From Cheiracanthium punctorium (lineage: Eukaryota; Arthropoda; Arachnida; Araneae; Cheiracanthiidae): a DNA stretch of 64,000 nt. A model generated the notes under the pieces. It had not been told where the DNA came from. It searched no databases and saw nothing but the letters and a program-made list of their open reading frames with translations. This document shows positions 45,524 through 56,744 of this stretch, in pieces. The position numbers and the translations under genes are program-made. Numbering within the stretch: the first letter of the stretch is position 1; the number at the start of each line of letters is the position of its first letter. The stretch covers positions 186,001 to 250,000 of the forward strand of contig JAWZYV010013146.1 in NCBI GenBank assembly GCA_038373885.1, in the 5' to 3' direction.

Positions 45524-45557
45524 GCCCCTACCCTCCCAGTCCGGGCCTGACTAAACC

Positions 45558-46487
45558 TATTGTTCTGTTGCTAAGTTCGTAAGTGGGCGGGGATACTAAA
45601 AGTTAGTAAGTAGGAATTCCGATACATTAGTACTAAACACGTGACTAAAACCAAGGGAAAAATGAAGGAAAAGTTAACAGGGAAGTTAGTAGACCAATCA
45701 GAGCGCTTGTTTCAGGCGATTTTTCGACATTTTCAAAATACCATGCCGTTAAAGAAAATTTCAAAATGCCATGCCTTAAAAAAATGTGCCGTTATAAATA
45801 ACTGTTGAGCGTTCTATTTTCTTCTTCTTTTTATATGTCCTTTATCAAACAATTAAAACCATTTTCAAGTAAGCAATTATTTCTAATGAAAAGAGATATT
45901 TTTCCTCTGTTTGTACTTCACTGTTCCCTGCAGTGGACCCTCAAGATATTTTCTGACAATTCTAAAACTTTGCATGGCCATTAAATAGCATTTAACCCAA
46001 ATTTTTATCGAAATTGGATTTTAAAAAATATATTTATTTTTATCTTATAAATAATGCTAAAATACTCAATTTTTCGAATTTTTGTGATACTTTGGTGCAA
46101 TAGTGGACCCTCAAGATGCATTTCAAAAATTTGAAATTCTGAATTTTTCTTTTTCAATACAAAACACAACTTTTGTTCGCAATTGGATTTTGAAATTTAA
46201 AAAAAAAGTTTTTTTCAGTGCATCCTAATGTATATTTATGGTTGACATCCATGCTTTAAATTCTAAATTTTAGTTGAGTGCGTAAAAGTTACTACCACAG
46301 ATTTAGTCGTTTGTGCAAATAAATTATAATTTAATCTAGAGTATGTTAGTTTGTTTTATTTTAATGGAGATTTGATTCCTTTCACTATACTTATGTTCTG
46401 GGTTACTGCAAACACTGCTATCATTAGAAATTTGATATTCAAATGTTAAAAGAAGTTAATGCTCTATTAAATCGTTCAAAAAAAAAC
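45558..46487. other. Spacer, no recognised gene
   Basis: AT-rich. AGTGGACCCTCAAGAT appears twice (45934 and 46094), pointing to an old ~160-bp duplication. Nothing else is identified. Confidence 0.4.
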
Positions 46488-48540
46488 TGAAATTCTTCCA
46501 GATTTTATCTACGCACTCGGCTGGAAGAATTTCATTATTTTTTTTTTAATTTATTCAATCAGTTCTGCCATATAGAGGAAAATGATAACTGTAAATGCTC
46601 ATATAGACTCCTGTTCGCATAATTTTCTTGCTGAAAATTGCATTAATTATTGTTTCGCCCCCAGTAGTGAAATGTTTTGGATTAGTGCGTATTGGAAAAT
46701 CTAAAGTATCCATTTCAGTTATGAAATCGGATCCTTGATCGGAATTTAATTCTATGTTAAAATCTTACAATCATCCTCCTTCAGTAACGTTTCGAATATA
46801 GCGTCTAATTTATCTTCATAAGAAATTCGAGAACTAGCGTATGTAACTGCAAATTTCACTTTATCTTGAATATACGCAATGACCATTTGAACACCAATGA
46901 TCTGGCTCGTGTAGGTACGGGTAAAGTGTTTCATATTCTTTTTATAAAGTGATTTTTATAAAGTTTTCCTCTATAAAAATCATAACTCCAGATGACTTTC
47001 TGTTTGGGAAACCACTGTCTACCCGTTAGACTAAAGTGAATCCTGGTATTTCAAAATCATCTGATCCAGGATAGTCCATGTCCAGAAACATCAAATCACT
47101 CTGCAGAAAATTTGAATCAAACGGAAAAGTGACCACGGCGCGCCGCGTAGACAAAAATCCCGTGCTTGAAAGAAATAGCACCCGAGTGTTAAAAATAACA
47201 AAAAAAGAAAAAATCTGAAATTCTTCCAGATTCTGTTTACGCACTCGGCTGGAAGAATTTCAGTTTTTTTTTTTAAAATCTATTCAATCAATTCTGCCAT
47301 ATAGAGGAAAATAGAACTGTAAGTGCTCATATAGACTCCTGTTCGCATAATTTTGTTGCTAAAAATTGCATCAATTGTTGTTTCGCCCCTAGCGGTGAAA
47401 TGTTTTCGATGAGTGCGTATTGGAAAATCTAAAGTATCCATTTCAGTTATGAAATCGGATCCTTGATCGGAATTTAATTCTACGTTAAAATCTCCTACTA
47501 AAACAGTCTTACAATCATCCTCCTTCAGTAACGTTTCGAATATAGCGTCTAATTTATCTTCATAAGAAATTCGAGAACTAGCGTATGTAACTGCAAATCT
47601 CACTTTATCTTGAATATACGCAATGACCATTTGAACACCAATGATCTGGCTCGTGTAGGCACGGGTAAAGTGTTTCAATTCTTTTTATAAAGTGATTTTT
47701 ATAAAGTTTTCCTCTATAAAAATCATAACTCCAGATGACTTTCTGTTTTGGAAACCACTGTCTATCCGTTCGACCAAAGTGAATCCTGGTATTTGAAAAT
47801 CATCTGAAGGGATAGTCCATGTTTCCAGCAATATCAAATCACTCTGCAGAAAACATGAATCAAACGGAAAAGTGACCACGGCGCGCCGCGTAGACAAAAA
47901 TCCCGTGCTTGAAAGAAATAGCACCCGAGTGTTTAAAAAAAAAAAAAAAAAATCTGAAATTCTTCCAGATTTTATTTACGCACTCGGCTGGAAGAATTTC
48001 AGTTTAATTTTTTTTTTTTAATCTATTCAATCAATTCTGCCATATAGAGGAAAATGATAACTGTAAGTGCTCATATAGACTCCAGTTCGCATCATTTTGT
48101 TGCTGAAAATTGCATGAATTGTTGTTTCGCCCCCCAGTGGTGAAATGTTTTGGATTAGTGCGTATTGGAAAACCTAAAGTAACCATTTCAGTTATGAAAT
48201 CGGATCCTTGATCGGAATTTAATTCTGTTAAAATCTCCTATTAAAACAGTCTTACAATCATCTTGGTATTTGAAAATCATCTGAAGGGTCAGTCCATGTT
48301 TCCGTTAGCAACTCCAGATGGCTTTCTGTTTTGGAAACCACTGTCTATCCGTTCGACCAAAGTGAATCCCGGTATTTGAAAATAATCTGAAGGGATAGTC
48401 CATGTTTCCGTTAGCAATATCAAATCACTCTGCAGAAAACATGAGTCAAACGGAAAAGTGACCACGGCGCGCCGCGTAGTCAAAAATCCCGTGCTTGAAA
48501 GAAATAGTACCCGAGTGCTAAAAAAAAAAAAAGAAGGAAA
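46488..48540 (-). mobile_element. Three tandem Helentron-like units with shared end hairpin
   Basis: Units of about 728, 739 and 580 bp are delimited by the same hairpin (46488-46534, 47216-47262, 47955-48001), whose stem is TGAAATTCTTCCAG/CTGGAAGAATTTCA. In minus orientation each unit starts near GCACTCGGGTGCTATTTC and ends with the hairpin. There is no terminal inverted repeat, and units abut head to tail, as seen with Helitron/Helentron insertions. Each carries pieces of an endonuclease domain. The third unit has an internal deletion and a local duplication near 48266-48410. Confidence 0.65.
47280..47924 (-). pseudogene. Endonuclease/exonuclease/phosphatase-type domain remnant in the middle unit
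   Basis: The first part (47924-47685) has TRRAVVTFPFDSCFLQSDLI and IPGFTLVERIDSG. The second part (47678-47280), in another frame, has VAYIQDKVRFAVTYASSR-like sequence, then the metal-binding VLVGDFNVEL and TTIDAIFSN. GDFN and the ID-xIF pair are conserved in APE-like endonucleases, found in LINEs and at the C terminus of some Helentron proteins. Units 1 and 3 carry shorter versions. No RT or helicase is linked, so which parent supplied the domain is uncertain. Confidence 0.65.
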
Positions 48541-48826
48541 ATTTAAGTTGTGTTAAAAGTAGACATAACATTCCTCAAAATTCATATACGATCATTATGT
48601 AAAAGCATAAATTAATTCTCTGGAAGCAGTCATAGAAAATTTATTCAAAATGTCCACTGCTACAACCGATAGAGGTGGTGCAAACTAATAATGAAAACAA
48701 TTATCACAGCCTGTATGTCACAATGGAAATGGATTCATATGCCACACGAATCGACGATTCAGGCTCGTCAAGCACGTTGGGATGGTTCCGATAGATTGTT
48801 TCTTTCAATGTGGCCCTCAGAAAGTA

Positions 48827-49767
48827 CCCAGACAGCACATAAGCTTAAATCAAGCTTGACATTTCTTTGAATTTGACGTATTATACAAGCTTGACAGTTC
48901 AATTCATTTTAAGCTTGCAGCAAGCTTGGAGAAATCATTTGAACTGTCAAGCTTGAATACAACTTGATTACTGCTTGATTTGGAAAGACACATCCACATA
49001 ACAAATAATTTATCATCAGTCATAAAATGTACTTGACCATAGAATTAAAAAAAAAAGATTGTATGTTTCCAAATATGGAAATTCTTCAAAATAAAATTCA
49101 ATTATACTACGAAATTGATTTCAAAATCAGTCGTTTGTCTCGATTTTGGCCAGTATTGCCCAACACGAGTGTCGCGATATTGAAAGTTTTAAAACGTGCT
49201 CTGCTTTTAAGTTTATATTATGCTTATTTCCCTATTAGTAGAGTCTATAAATCACACATAACATTATTTTAATTTTGATTCATCCCATGGAAAAATAAAA
49301 AGAACAGATCAGCATCGGCCACTCGATCTCGCCAGAAATAAACGGCGTGACAACTTTAACAGTCACTTCAAACTTTAGTCATACCAGCGCGAGGCAGATT
49401 GGCTAAATGGTTAGGACGCTGGCCTCCCAGCCCTTAGGTCCCGAGCTCGATTCCAGCCGCGGACGCTTGATGGAAACAGATTAAATTAACTTGAAATCAG
49501 CATAGAGGGGAAAATGCGTTGAAAAATAAAATATGTGGGGCGAGTTCGCCGACGGGTGCCCCGTGTATTTAGGAAATTTTTTTAAGGAAAATTTTTTAAG
49601 CTTGAAATTAAGCTTGCCATGTCAAGCTAAATGCAAGCTGGGCAAGTGTAAACTTGAACACTTGAGTCAAGCTTGCATTAAGCTTACACGCTTGAAATTT
49701 TCAAGCTTAATTCAAGTTTATTGACTTGATAAATCAAGCTTGCTGCAAGTTTGATGTGCTGTCTGGG
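48827..49767. mobile_element. 941-bp MITE with CCCAGACAGCACAT ends, TA-flanked
   Basis: CCCAGACAGCACAT at the left end is repeated inverted at the right end (49754-49767), with TA outside both. Many AAGCTTGA motifs in both directions fill the subterminal parts (48841-48985 and 49600-49755). It interrupts a transposase reading frame and itself holds a SINE. Confidence 0.82.
49387..49560 (+). repeat. tRNA-derived SINE inside the MITE
   Basis: GAGGCAGATTGGCTAAATGG opens a tRNA-like head with A box TGGCTAAATGG (49400-49410) and B box AGCTCGATTCC (49444-49454). The anticodon-arm-like GCTGGCCTCCCAGC lies between. The tail part is unrelated to the other SINEs in the window. The 3' end is approximate. 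Confidence 0.78.
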
Positions 49768-49818
49768 TAGTCACAAGGAGTCAGATCGGGAGAACAAGGA
49801 GGCCAATTCATCATGGAG

Positions 49819-50942
49819 AACTGAACTGCGGAAGGAGTTTATTGGAGCACCTGCATAAATGCTTATCTCCAGAGTGAGTATTGAAGTGTGTATTGAAGAT
49901 CTTGTATTGAAAACCCCAAAGATGACCGGGGCGAAATGCAGTTACAGCTCGAACTAGGCCGGGCCGAAGTGTGAAGATAAAATGAAGAGAAGGAGCTGCC
50001 GAAAGCAGCGAGACGAGGACGATGTTCAAAGAGTGGAGGCCGACCTGCCTTCCCCCCGCCCACAGGGGCGGTCTTCCAGCGGGTTGCTCAGCCGAGACCA
50101 AGAGAAGTGATGACGTAAGAATTTCGAGCTGGCGAAGAATTCGAGTTGACAGGCGAAATCTTGAAGTGCCGAAGGGCAGGATGAGAAAAAAGCCAAAAAA
50201 GGCAGTGTGAAAAAACTTGCCATGAAGGCAGAAAGAAAAATTGCCGTGAAAGGCAGTGTGAAAAGAAAGCCTAAAAATGCAGAGCGCAAACCGAGAAATG
50301 GTGACGAAATTTCTACTGAAAAAATAGAAAAAAAGTCCTTTCAATGGTAGATGAGAATGGCGAGAAGAGACGATGTTCCGGAACTGAACTGTAGAACAAC
50401 TGGGGTAGGCGCCCAGCGTCGCCCTGTACAGGGTGCCACATCCGCAAAGAGAGATCCGCCGTCCGTCGATGAGCCCTGCCACGGCTGAAGTGCCCTGGGT
50501 GTCTGTGGCTAGTTCTTTAACGGATACCAACACGAACAACTGACGAACCGTCTCACCGCTGGTCGGCTGCCACCAGCGAGCCGACCCAGAAGTCTTGAAG
50601 TTGAGGCCAGGATCCACGTAGTCTTCACTCCAGTCTGATCTTGGGCCGGTGATTCAATCCAGATGATAAATCAGCGGAAGTCTGATGGGCGACTTGAAAA
50701 AAAGTGTGAAGTCTTCAAACAGCGTTGATCCAAAAAACGTAGTAAAACTACAGTGTGAAGTAGCGTCGAGAAACTCAACAGTGGGACTGAGACGTAACAA
50801 GTCCCGGTCCCGAGGACAAGGCGGCAGAACACCGCCGGCAGCCACCCACATAGCCCCGGCAGCCTTCCGCACCCGTCCCCGTCGCCGAAAACCTGCTCCG
50901 GAGCTATTAGAACAGCGTGTCTGCGGCTTACACCCCGCCTGG
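49819..50942 (-). mobile_element. 1124-bp GC-rich retro-insert with 14-bp target duplication
   Basis: AATTCATCATGGAG lies at both ends (49805-49818 and 50943-50956), so the insert entered the mariner remnant. On the minus strand an AATAAA lies about 20 nt before the 3' end, but there is no poly-A. A duplication this long fits target-primed reverse transcription. The minus strand has a 268-codon open frame (50617-49811) with no recognised domain that runs out into the target duplication, and other frames are also open, so coding is doubtful. It may be a retrocopy of an unidentified RNA. Confidence 0.6.
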
Positions 50943-51138
50943 AATTCATCATGGAGGCCTGCGGTTACAGCGGCATCCGTCAGCGGTTTTTGTGACTATT
51001 AGTTCGAAACTTCTATGAAACTTTTTACAGCTTACATAATAAACATATCGTTTACTGCACCCTCCCATTGATCTTTTTTTTTTTTTTTAAGATTTTCTTT
51101 TTAACTTTAAAATCAGGGTGTTATTACTGGACACCCTG

Positions 51139-52117
51139 TACATAAACATTTATTTACGTATTCAGATACATTACATGAAAAGCAAATATTCTGGTTGTTA
51201 TGTCTGATTTAATTGAAAAGAAAAATGACTGATTTGTGCGAAATCGGTGAAAAAAAACAGGAAAAATGACAATTTCAGAGAGAACTTTAAAAAAGCATGA
51301 CAAAATGAAATAAACGTCCGAGATCTAAAATAAGACTAAAAAGCTAAATACTCAGGCAATATATGGCATATCTGTATACAATGTCTGTATACAAATCTGT
51401 ATAGCATTTGCTGTATACAATGAAACCTTAATTAAAATCTGCCGTACTTAATATTTTTTCTGCATATGTCACTTCAAACTGATCTTAGATTTTTTTTTCA
51501 TTTATGACGGTAGAAAATTCGTTTTAATATTTTCCTCTTACAGCATTTTTTTCAAAGGGGAATATTTATTACAATTTTTAATAAACTGATTACTGAGAAA
51601 GAAAATAAGATGCCAACAAGTGCTATGCAAATTACACAAAATCCGGGGCCGTCTCTTTCTGCAAAAAGTGTGTGTGTTCAGCAGATCGGAGATATGACGA
51701 TTTTGAACGACAGCCGACGGGAAAAAGAACGATCTTATGAAAAAGAAGTATTCTTTCCAGCATCTAATGATTGATTTCAAGGATTATTTAGTGAAATAAA
51801 GACACTGCGACATCCGGGATTCATCGGGCAGAAATCATTTAATGAGATTCAAAATCGGATAAGCGAATAAGCCATGTGTGGTAATACTCAGCAGACATGA
51901 TGGTTCATTTGGGAGACTTGCCGTGTTTGTGTGAGTGTGAATGCTTGCAAGTCCGGCGTGTGTAGAAAGTTCCGGGAACCAGTCGAATTGTGAGGGCGTA
52001 ACACTGTTGACTCTAGAAATTCCTCGAACAATCTTCCATGCACAATTCATCGGAATGGACAAGCAGCAATTCGACTTACAACAGTTAGTTGATCACTCAA
52101 ATACTGCAATTCACATA
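51139..52117. other. Spacer, no recognised gene
   Basis: AT-rich sequence without repeats or frames that I can identify. Confidence 0.4.
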
Positions 52118-53564
52118 CTGGGTGGCCCAGCGGGTAATGTTTGAAACAAAGTCCAATAGATGGCGCAAGGTGCACGTGAGTGAAGCCAAACTTGGTGCGC
52201 ATGCTCGGGTGAGTGGGCAATTGTAAATGTGATGCTCCTTCAGTCTGCGATGCGCTTTAGCGTGTGATTCTCGTTAGTAAGAATGAACAAATATTCGACG
52301 GATGTTCGCGTCTTTATTGTGCTACAAATGACCATATCTGATGAAAATGTGAAGGCAGTTCAACGAGCATGGCAAGCGAAGTTCCAGAACAAGAATTGGC
52401 CAAGCAAAAGGACTATGGAAAGGTGAGTCATTTTGTGCGTTTTACGGTACAAATGTTTTCCTTTTTGCTTCCATGTTTGTTCTGAAAAATGTGTTTCAAT
52501 CCTCTTCCCTGTAGACTGTATGCCAAGTTCAAACGTACTGGATCGGTGGAAGACGATAAAAAAGCTATGGCTACAGCCACTGTTACTGTGGTCACAGACG
52601 GTGCAAAACAGGTCGTCGACGACTTTTTCGCTGCCGATACGAGCCGATCTGTAAGGAGAGCAGCAGAAATGTTGGGAATAAAGCGTACATCACTTCAGCG
52701 AATAATGAAAGAGCTCCAATTGTCGCCTTACAAAAGTCAAGTAACCCAACCTCTCAACGAAGACCATACACAAAGACGATCTGAGTTTGCAACGCTTATG
52801 CTTGAAAAACTTCAAACAGGTGAAATCGATGTAAAGAAAATTTGGTTTTCAGATGAGGCCTACTTCAGTTTGGATGGCCATCTGAACAAACAGAATTATC
52901 GCTACTGGGGCAGAGAAAGGCGGGAGATCACTGTTGTCCGAAGCCTCCACCCGAAAAAAATTTCTTGTGTGGTGTGCAATATCCTCGCATGGTGTGTTTG
53001 GCCCTATTTTCATCGATGGAACGCTAAGCGCGGCGAAATACAGAATGTTCCTGGACGAGGAGTTCATCCCTTTTCTTCATGGTCATGACTTGGTCCAAGG
53101 CCATTGATTTATGCAGTATGGAGCAAGACCACATCGTACGGCGGATGTTTTCGAGGTGCTCAATGAGCCTTTTAGCGATCGAATCATTGGGTTAGATTAC
53201 CCATCGCACTTCCAAGGTGGTATCGAATGGCCCCCATATTCACCAGATCTGAACCCCTGCGATTACTACGTATGGGTTATTTGAAGAGCAAAGTGTGGCA
53301 GACAGGTCCTACGAACCTTCCAGAACTGAAAACCGCCATTACAACTGCTGTCGACACGATTGACAGTGAGGCCTGCTCACGAGTAATGGTTGGATTCCAG
53401 AAACGCCTAACTGCTGTCCTTATTAAAGATGGTAGGCACTTCGAACCTCTTTATCATTAATTGCCCAATATGTCCATTCAATAAACGTCATTAAATTCTT
53501 CTCATGTCTCTTATTTGTTTTTATTTTTTCATTTGTTTCAAACATTACCCGCTGGGCCACCCTG
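52118..53564 (+). mobile_element. DUF4817-type mariner-like transposon, 1447 bp, TA-flanked
   Basis: The ends are inverted: GGGTGGCCCAGCGGGTAATG then TTTGAAACAAA on the left, and the same inverted on the right. TA lies outside each (52116-52117 and 53565-53566). The single mismatch near the tip is CTGGG versus CAGGG. It holds one broken transposase gene. Confidence 0.92.
52283..53460 (+). pseudogene. DUF4817-type transposase with a 92-bp intron, inactivated
   Basis: Exon 1 (52283-52422) has WQAKFQNKNWPSKRTMER, the DUF4817 helix-turn-helix region. A GT-AG intron (52423-52514: GTGAGT...CCTGTAG) restores the frame into RLYAKFKRTGSVEDD. The first catalytic Asp is in WFSDEAYFS. A frameshift follows at the A-run near 52956-52962, then a TGA at about 53107. 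The second catalytic Asp is replaced by Tyr in MQYGARPH (usual QxDGA-PH). The last motif is WPPYSPDLNPCDYY. One more frameshift at GTATGGGTT (about 53271) precedes the last 60 codons, ending at 53460. The enzyme is dead. The DDxD motif places it with IS630/Tc1/mariner, outside Tc1 proper. Confidence 0.85.
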
Positions 53565-54026
53565 TACAATAAAATCTCCCCACAGGTTAAGGACTCAAGG
53601 TCCTTAAATTTAATTGCTGACAAAAATCTGTTAATTTTATCTGTTTTTAACAGCGATTTCATTACTCTGAAGTGAGTTAGACACTTGGTAAAACCAGTTC
53701 AAGGTCACTGATAAAAATGAAATGTAGTAAAAGAAAAAGATGAGTTTGAAATGTGCAGAAATATTTAGAGAAATAGCGAAAAAAATTTGAATCCCAAGAA
53801 AAAGTTCGTTAAATAGAGGATGAACTTCGCTGTTTAGAGGTATTTTTACGAAGAAATTTGCAAAATTTTCTTGGTTCCGAGGAAAAATTCGCTAAACAGA
53901 GATCCGACTGTAAAATGTTTTCCATTGTAATAATGATTTTTTATTACTACCATTTCTAAAGAGAATTGCTAAAGGATGGAGTAACTTCTGACAAAATGTA
54001 GCTCATTAAAAATACATAAATACTAG
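53565..54026. other. Spacer, no recognised gene
   Basis: AT-rich with no feature recognised. Confidence 0.4.
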
Positions 54027-55260
54027 CTGAAGTACCCGTTCTTCGCACGGGAATGAATGGACTTTTTGATATTACGATTTGTGGTGATTACTATTCATTG
54101 TAATAAACAGATATAGCAAAGTGGATATCGCGTTATATTGTGTCCAATAATCATGCATACCGAATTGCAAGGCAATCGTTTGTACGGTGCAGAAGGCCAT
54201 GCGGCGTAGCGCAATCTAGTGGCGAGTTTTAGCAAAACGGATACGGCGAAAATATTTTTCGCATTCAGATATCGATGTATACGAATTTTCATGACTATCT
54301 GCTGGACAGTCCTGAAGTTCATGTGTTGACGCGACATCTAGTGGCAAGTTATAGGAAAATGCATAGCGCCAAACTCTTCCCCGTGTTAAAATATCTATGT
54401 ATACCTATTTTCATAGCGATTATTTGCACAGTCAAGAAGTGATACACTGCAGGGCTATCTAGTGGTTCAATAAAGTAATGATTTGCTACAGCGCCGTCAA
54501 GTGGCGAGTTATAGCAAAATGGATAACGCCAAAATATTCTCATTGTTCAAATAGCTATGTATACTGATTTTCATAGCGACCGTGTTCAACTATCTATGTA
54601 TACCAATTTTCATAACGATCATTTGCACAGTCAAGAAGTGATACACTGCAGGGCCATCTAGTAGTTAATTAAAGTAATGATTTGCTACAGCGCCGTCAAG
54701 TGGCGAGTTATAGCAAAATGGATAACGCCAAAATATTTTCATTGTTCAAATAGCTATGTATACTGATTTTCATAGCGACCGTTTGAATGGTCAAGAATTT
54801 GGCCTGCTGCAGCGTCATCTAGTGGCGAGTTAAAATAATAATGCATTGCAGTGTCATCTAGTGGTGAGTAACATCAAAAGGAACGCAGTTAGAATATATT
54901 CTTCGTGCTCAAATGTGTAAGTATAAAAAATTTTATGCCGATCAGTCGAACGGTATAGAAGTTGATGCTTTGCAGCGCCATTTAGCGGCAAGTTACAGCA
55001 AAATGGATAGTGAAAAATATTCTCCGTGTTCTAATATTCGCGTGTACCAAATTTCATCGAAATCGGTTGGACGATATTCGCATAGCAAACGGCTAAACGG
55101 AATAGAATTCAACGTTGTGCTGCGGCACCAAGTGGCAAGTTAAGGAAAACGGATAGCATAAAAACCTTCTCCATCATAAAAGACTTAGGTGAACCAAATT
55201 TCATCGTGCAACGGTGCTCAACGGTGCTGGAGTTTTTCAACCTCATAAACACATACCAAC
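54027..55260 (+). repeat. Diverged ~140-bp tandem repeat element, orientation plus
   Basis: It starts ACTAGCTGAAGTACCCGTTC and continues TTCGCACGGGAATGAATGGA, the same start as the inverted element at 30003-31105. Units repeat variants of GCGCCGTCAAGTGGCGAGTT, TAGCAAAATGGATAACGCC, AAAATATTCTC, CTATGTATACTGATTTTCAT and a GTTTGAACGGTCAAGAA part. Two neighbouring units around 54477-54590 and 54664-54785 are nearly identical. The array ends near 55260 in CATAAACACATACCAACATTC. Confidence 0.8.
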
Positions 55261-56018
55261 ATTCATTTTTATCTATAACCAGTGTTATTATATATACCAG
55301 TCTCAAATAAAATCCAGTTTCAAATCTAAGCCTCGCCAAAGTGCCAACATACGCCATTTTGCAAGAGTTTTTTCAGGGAATCATTCGAAGCATTGACTTA
55401 GCAGCAATCAATATGGGAAATGGTTCGACCGCCAAAGAGTAGCACGCATTTATTTGAAAATTGGAATCCCTTAATACAGCCGATTTTTTTTTAATTATCA
55501 ACTATAATGTGTTTTATTCATCGTTACTCCGATGTACTAAATGAGAAGATTTCAATTTTCTGAAATTTGGCGGAATTCCCCCAACTTAAATCAATGTACT
55601 CAATTGGCGAGAATTCTGAAGTTAGATCGCTTGAAATCCCTTAATAACTGCCTTATTTCTTCACGGATCATTAAAATTTAACGCTGTATTCTAATAAAAC
55701 CTTTGCACTTGTTTTCAAAAATCTATTTCCTTAAGCTCTCAATAAATTGCGCCAAGCCGAAAACTGTGCAAACCGCTAGAACTCACTTACTCAAAATCCA
55801 TATTTCAGCCATTTTATTTTTTCGCCAAACTAAAAAAAATTTACACATTAGCCTCGGAAATCTTCAATTCTTATTGTTTTGCGTGTAAAGCATTACATTC
55901 CTGCGCTGATTTCCCATGCACACGATATTATAATTTAAAAAAAAATAACCTTACGAATATAAACTAACAAAAAAAAATTCATTATTATTCTTTTATTTTT
56001 ACTTTGAGAATTTAAAAC
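55261..56018. other. Spacer, no recognised gene
   Basis: AT-rich; no feature recognised. Confidence 0.4.
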
Positions 56019-56744
56019 ATTTTATTCGGCAAAATCGCCACACATGGCAACCACGATCCTTATTTCACACTTTTTTCACTACAGGGGTTACAATTACGGA
56101 AAGCTTTTTGCGTGAAGAGCATAAAAAATCTCTTAAATTCCGGGAACGGGTGGACTTTCAAAGTTTTAAAGTGGACTACGATTTATTCTATATTATTTTA
56201 CATATCTGTGCTAAATTTCAGGCCGATAGGTTCATTTTTGTGGATTTGTATACGAACGACATTTTATTCGGCAAAATCGCCACACATGGCAACCACGATC
56301 CTTATTTCACACTTTTTTCACTACAGGGGTTACAATTACGGAAAGATTTTTGCGTGAAGAGCATAAAAAATCTCTTAAATTCCGGGAACGGGTGGACTTT
56401 CAAAGTTTTAAAGTGGACTACGATTTATTCTATATTATTTTACATATCTGTGCTAAATTTCAGGCCGATAGGTCCATTTTTGTGGATTTGTATAAGAACG
56501 ACATTTTATTCGGCAAAATCGCCACACATGGCAACCACGATCCTTATTTCACACTTTTTTCACTACAGGGGTTACAATTACGGAAAGATTTTTGCGTGAA
56601 GAGCATAAAAAATCTCTTAAATTCCGGGAACGGGTGGACTTTCAAAGTTTTAAAGTGGACTATGGTTTATTCTATATTATTTTACATATCTGTGCTAAAT
56701 TTCAGGCCGATAGGTCCATTTTTGTGGATTTGTATACGAATCAA
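56019..56744 (+). repeat. Three near-identical 242-bp tandem units
   Basis: Units begin at 56019, 56261 and 56503 with ATTTTATTCGGCAAAATCGC. Differences are few (for example TTC/TCC near the end of unit 1, TAAG/TACG, ACGA/ATGG). As 242 is not a multiple of three, every reading frame rotates through the units, which explains the long overlapping frames. The array ends in CAAATCCACAAACAAACAAA. Confidence 0.95.

Larger units (their letters stand above)
39245..45549. mobile_element. hAT-family element (outer), 6305 bp including nested insertions
   Basis: The ends CAGGCCCGGACTGG and, inverted, CAGGCCCGGACTGG enclose the region. The 8-bp ACTAAACC lies directly outside both (39237-39244 and 45550-45557). 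The 8-bp duplication and CAGG ends fit hAT. Without the inner hAT element it would be about 2.3 kb. I do not see a readable transposase. Its right end keeps only about 18 bp outside the inner element. Confidence 0.92.
48600..51138 (-). pseudogene. DUF4817-type mariner remnant split by two insertions
   Basis: On the minus strand the element starts at 51138 with CAGGGTGTCCAGTAATAAC, a mariner-like end next to TA. Two transposase pieces surround later insertions. Just left of the 1.1-kb insert, WPPCSPDLTPCDYFL (about 49805-49770) is the last catalytic motif of IS630/Tc1/mariner-type enzymes. It continues beyond the MITE, at 48824 and below, as KETIYRNHPNVLDEPESSI. Upstream coding sequence is mostly gone. 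The left end cannot be found and may have been lost next to the Helentron array. Confidence 0.65.

Noticed and set aside
49811..50617. 268-codon minus-strand frame as a host gene
   Set aside because: It runs into the target duplication of the insert, other frames are open too, and no domain is seen.
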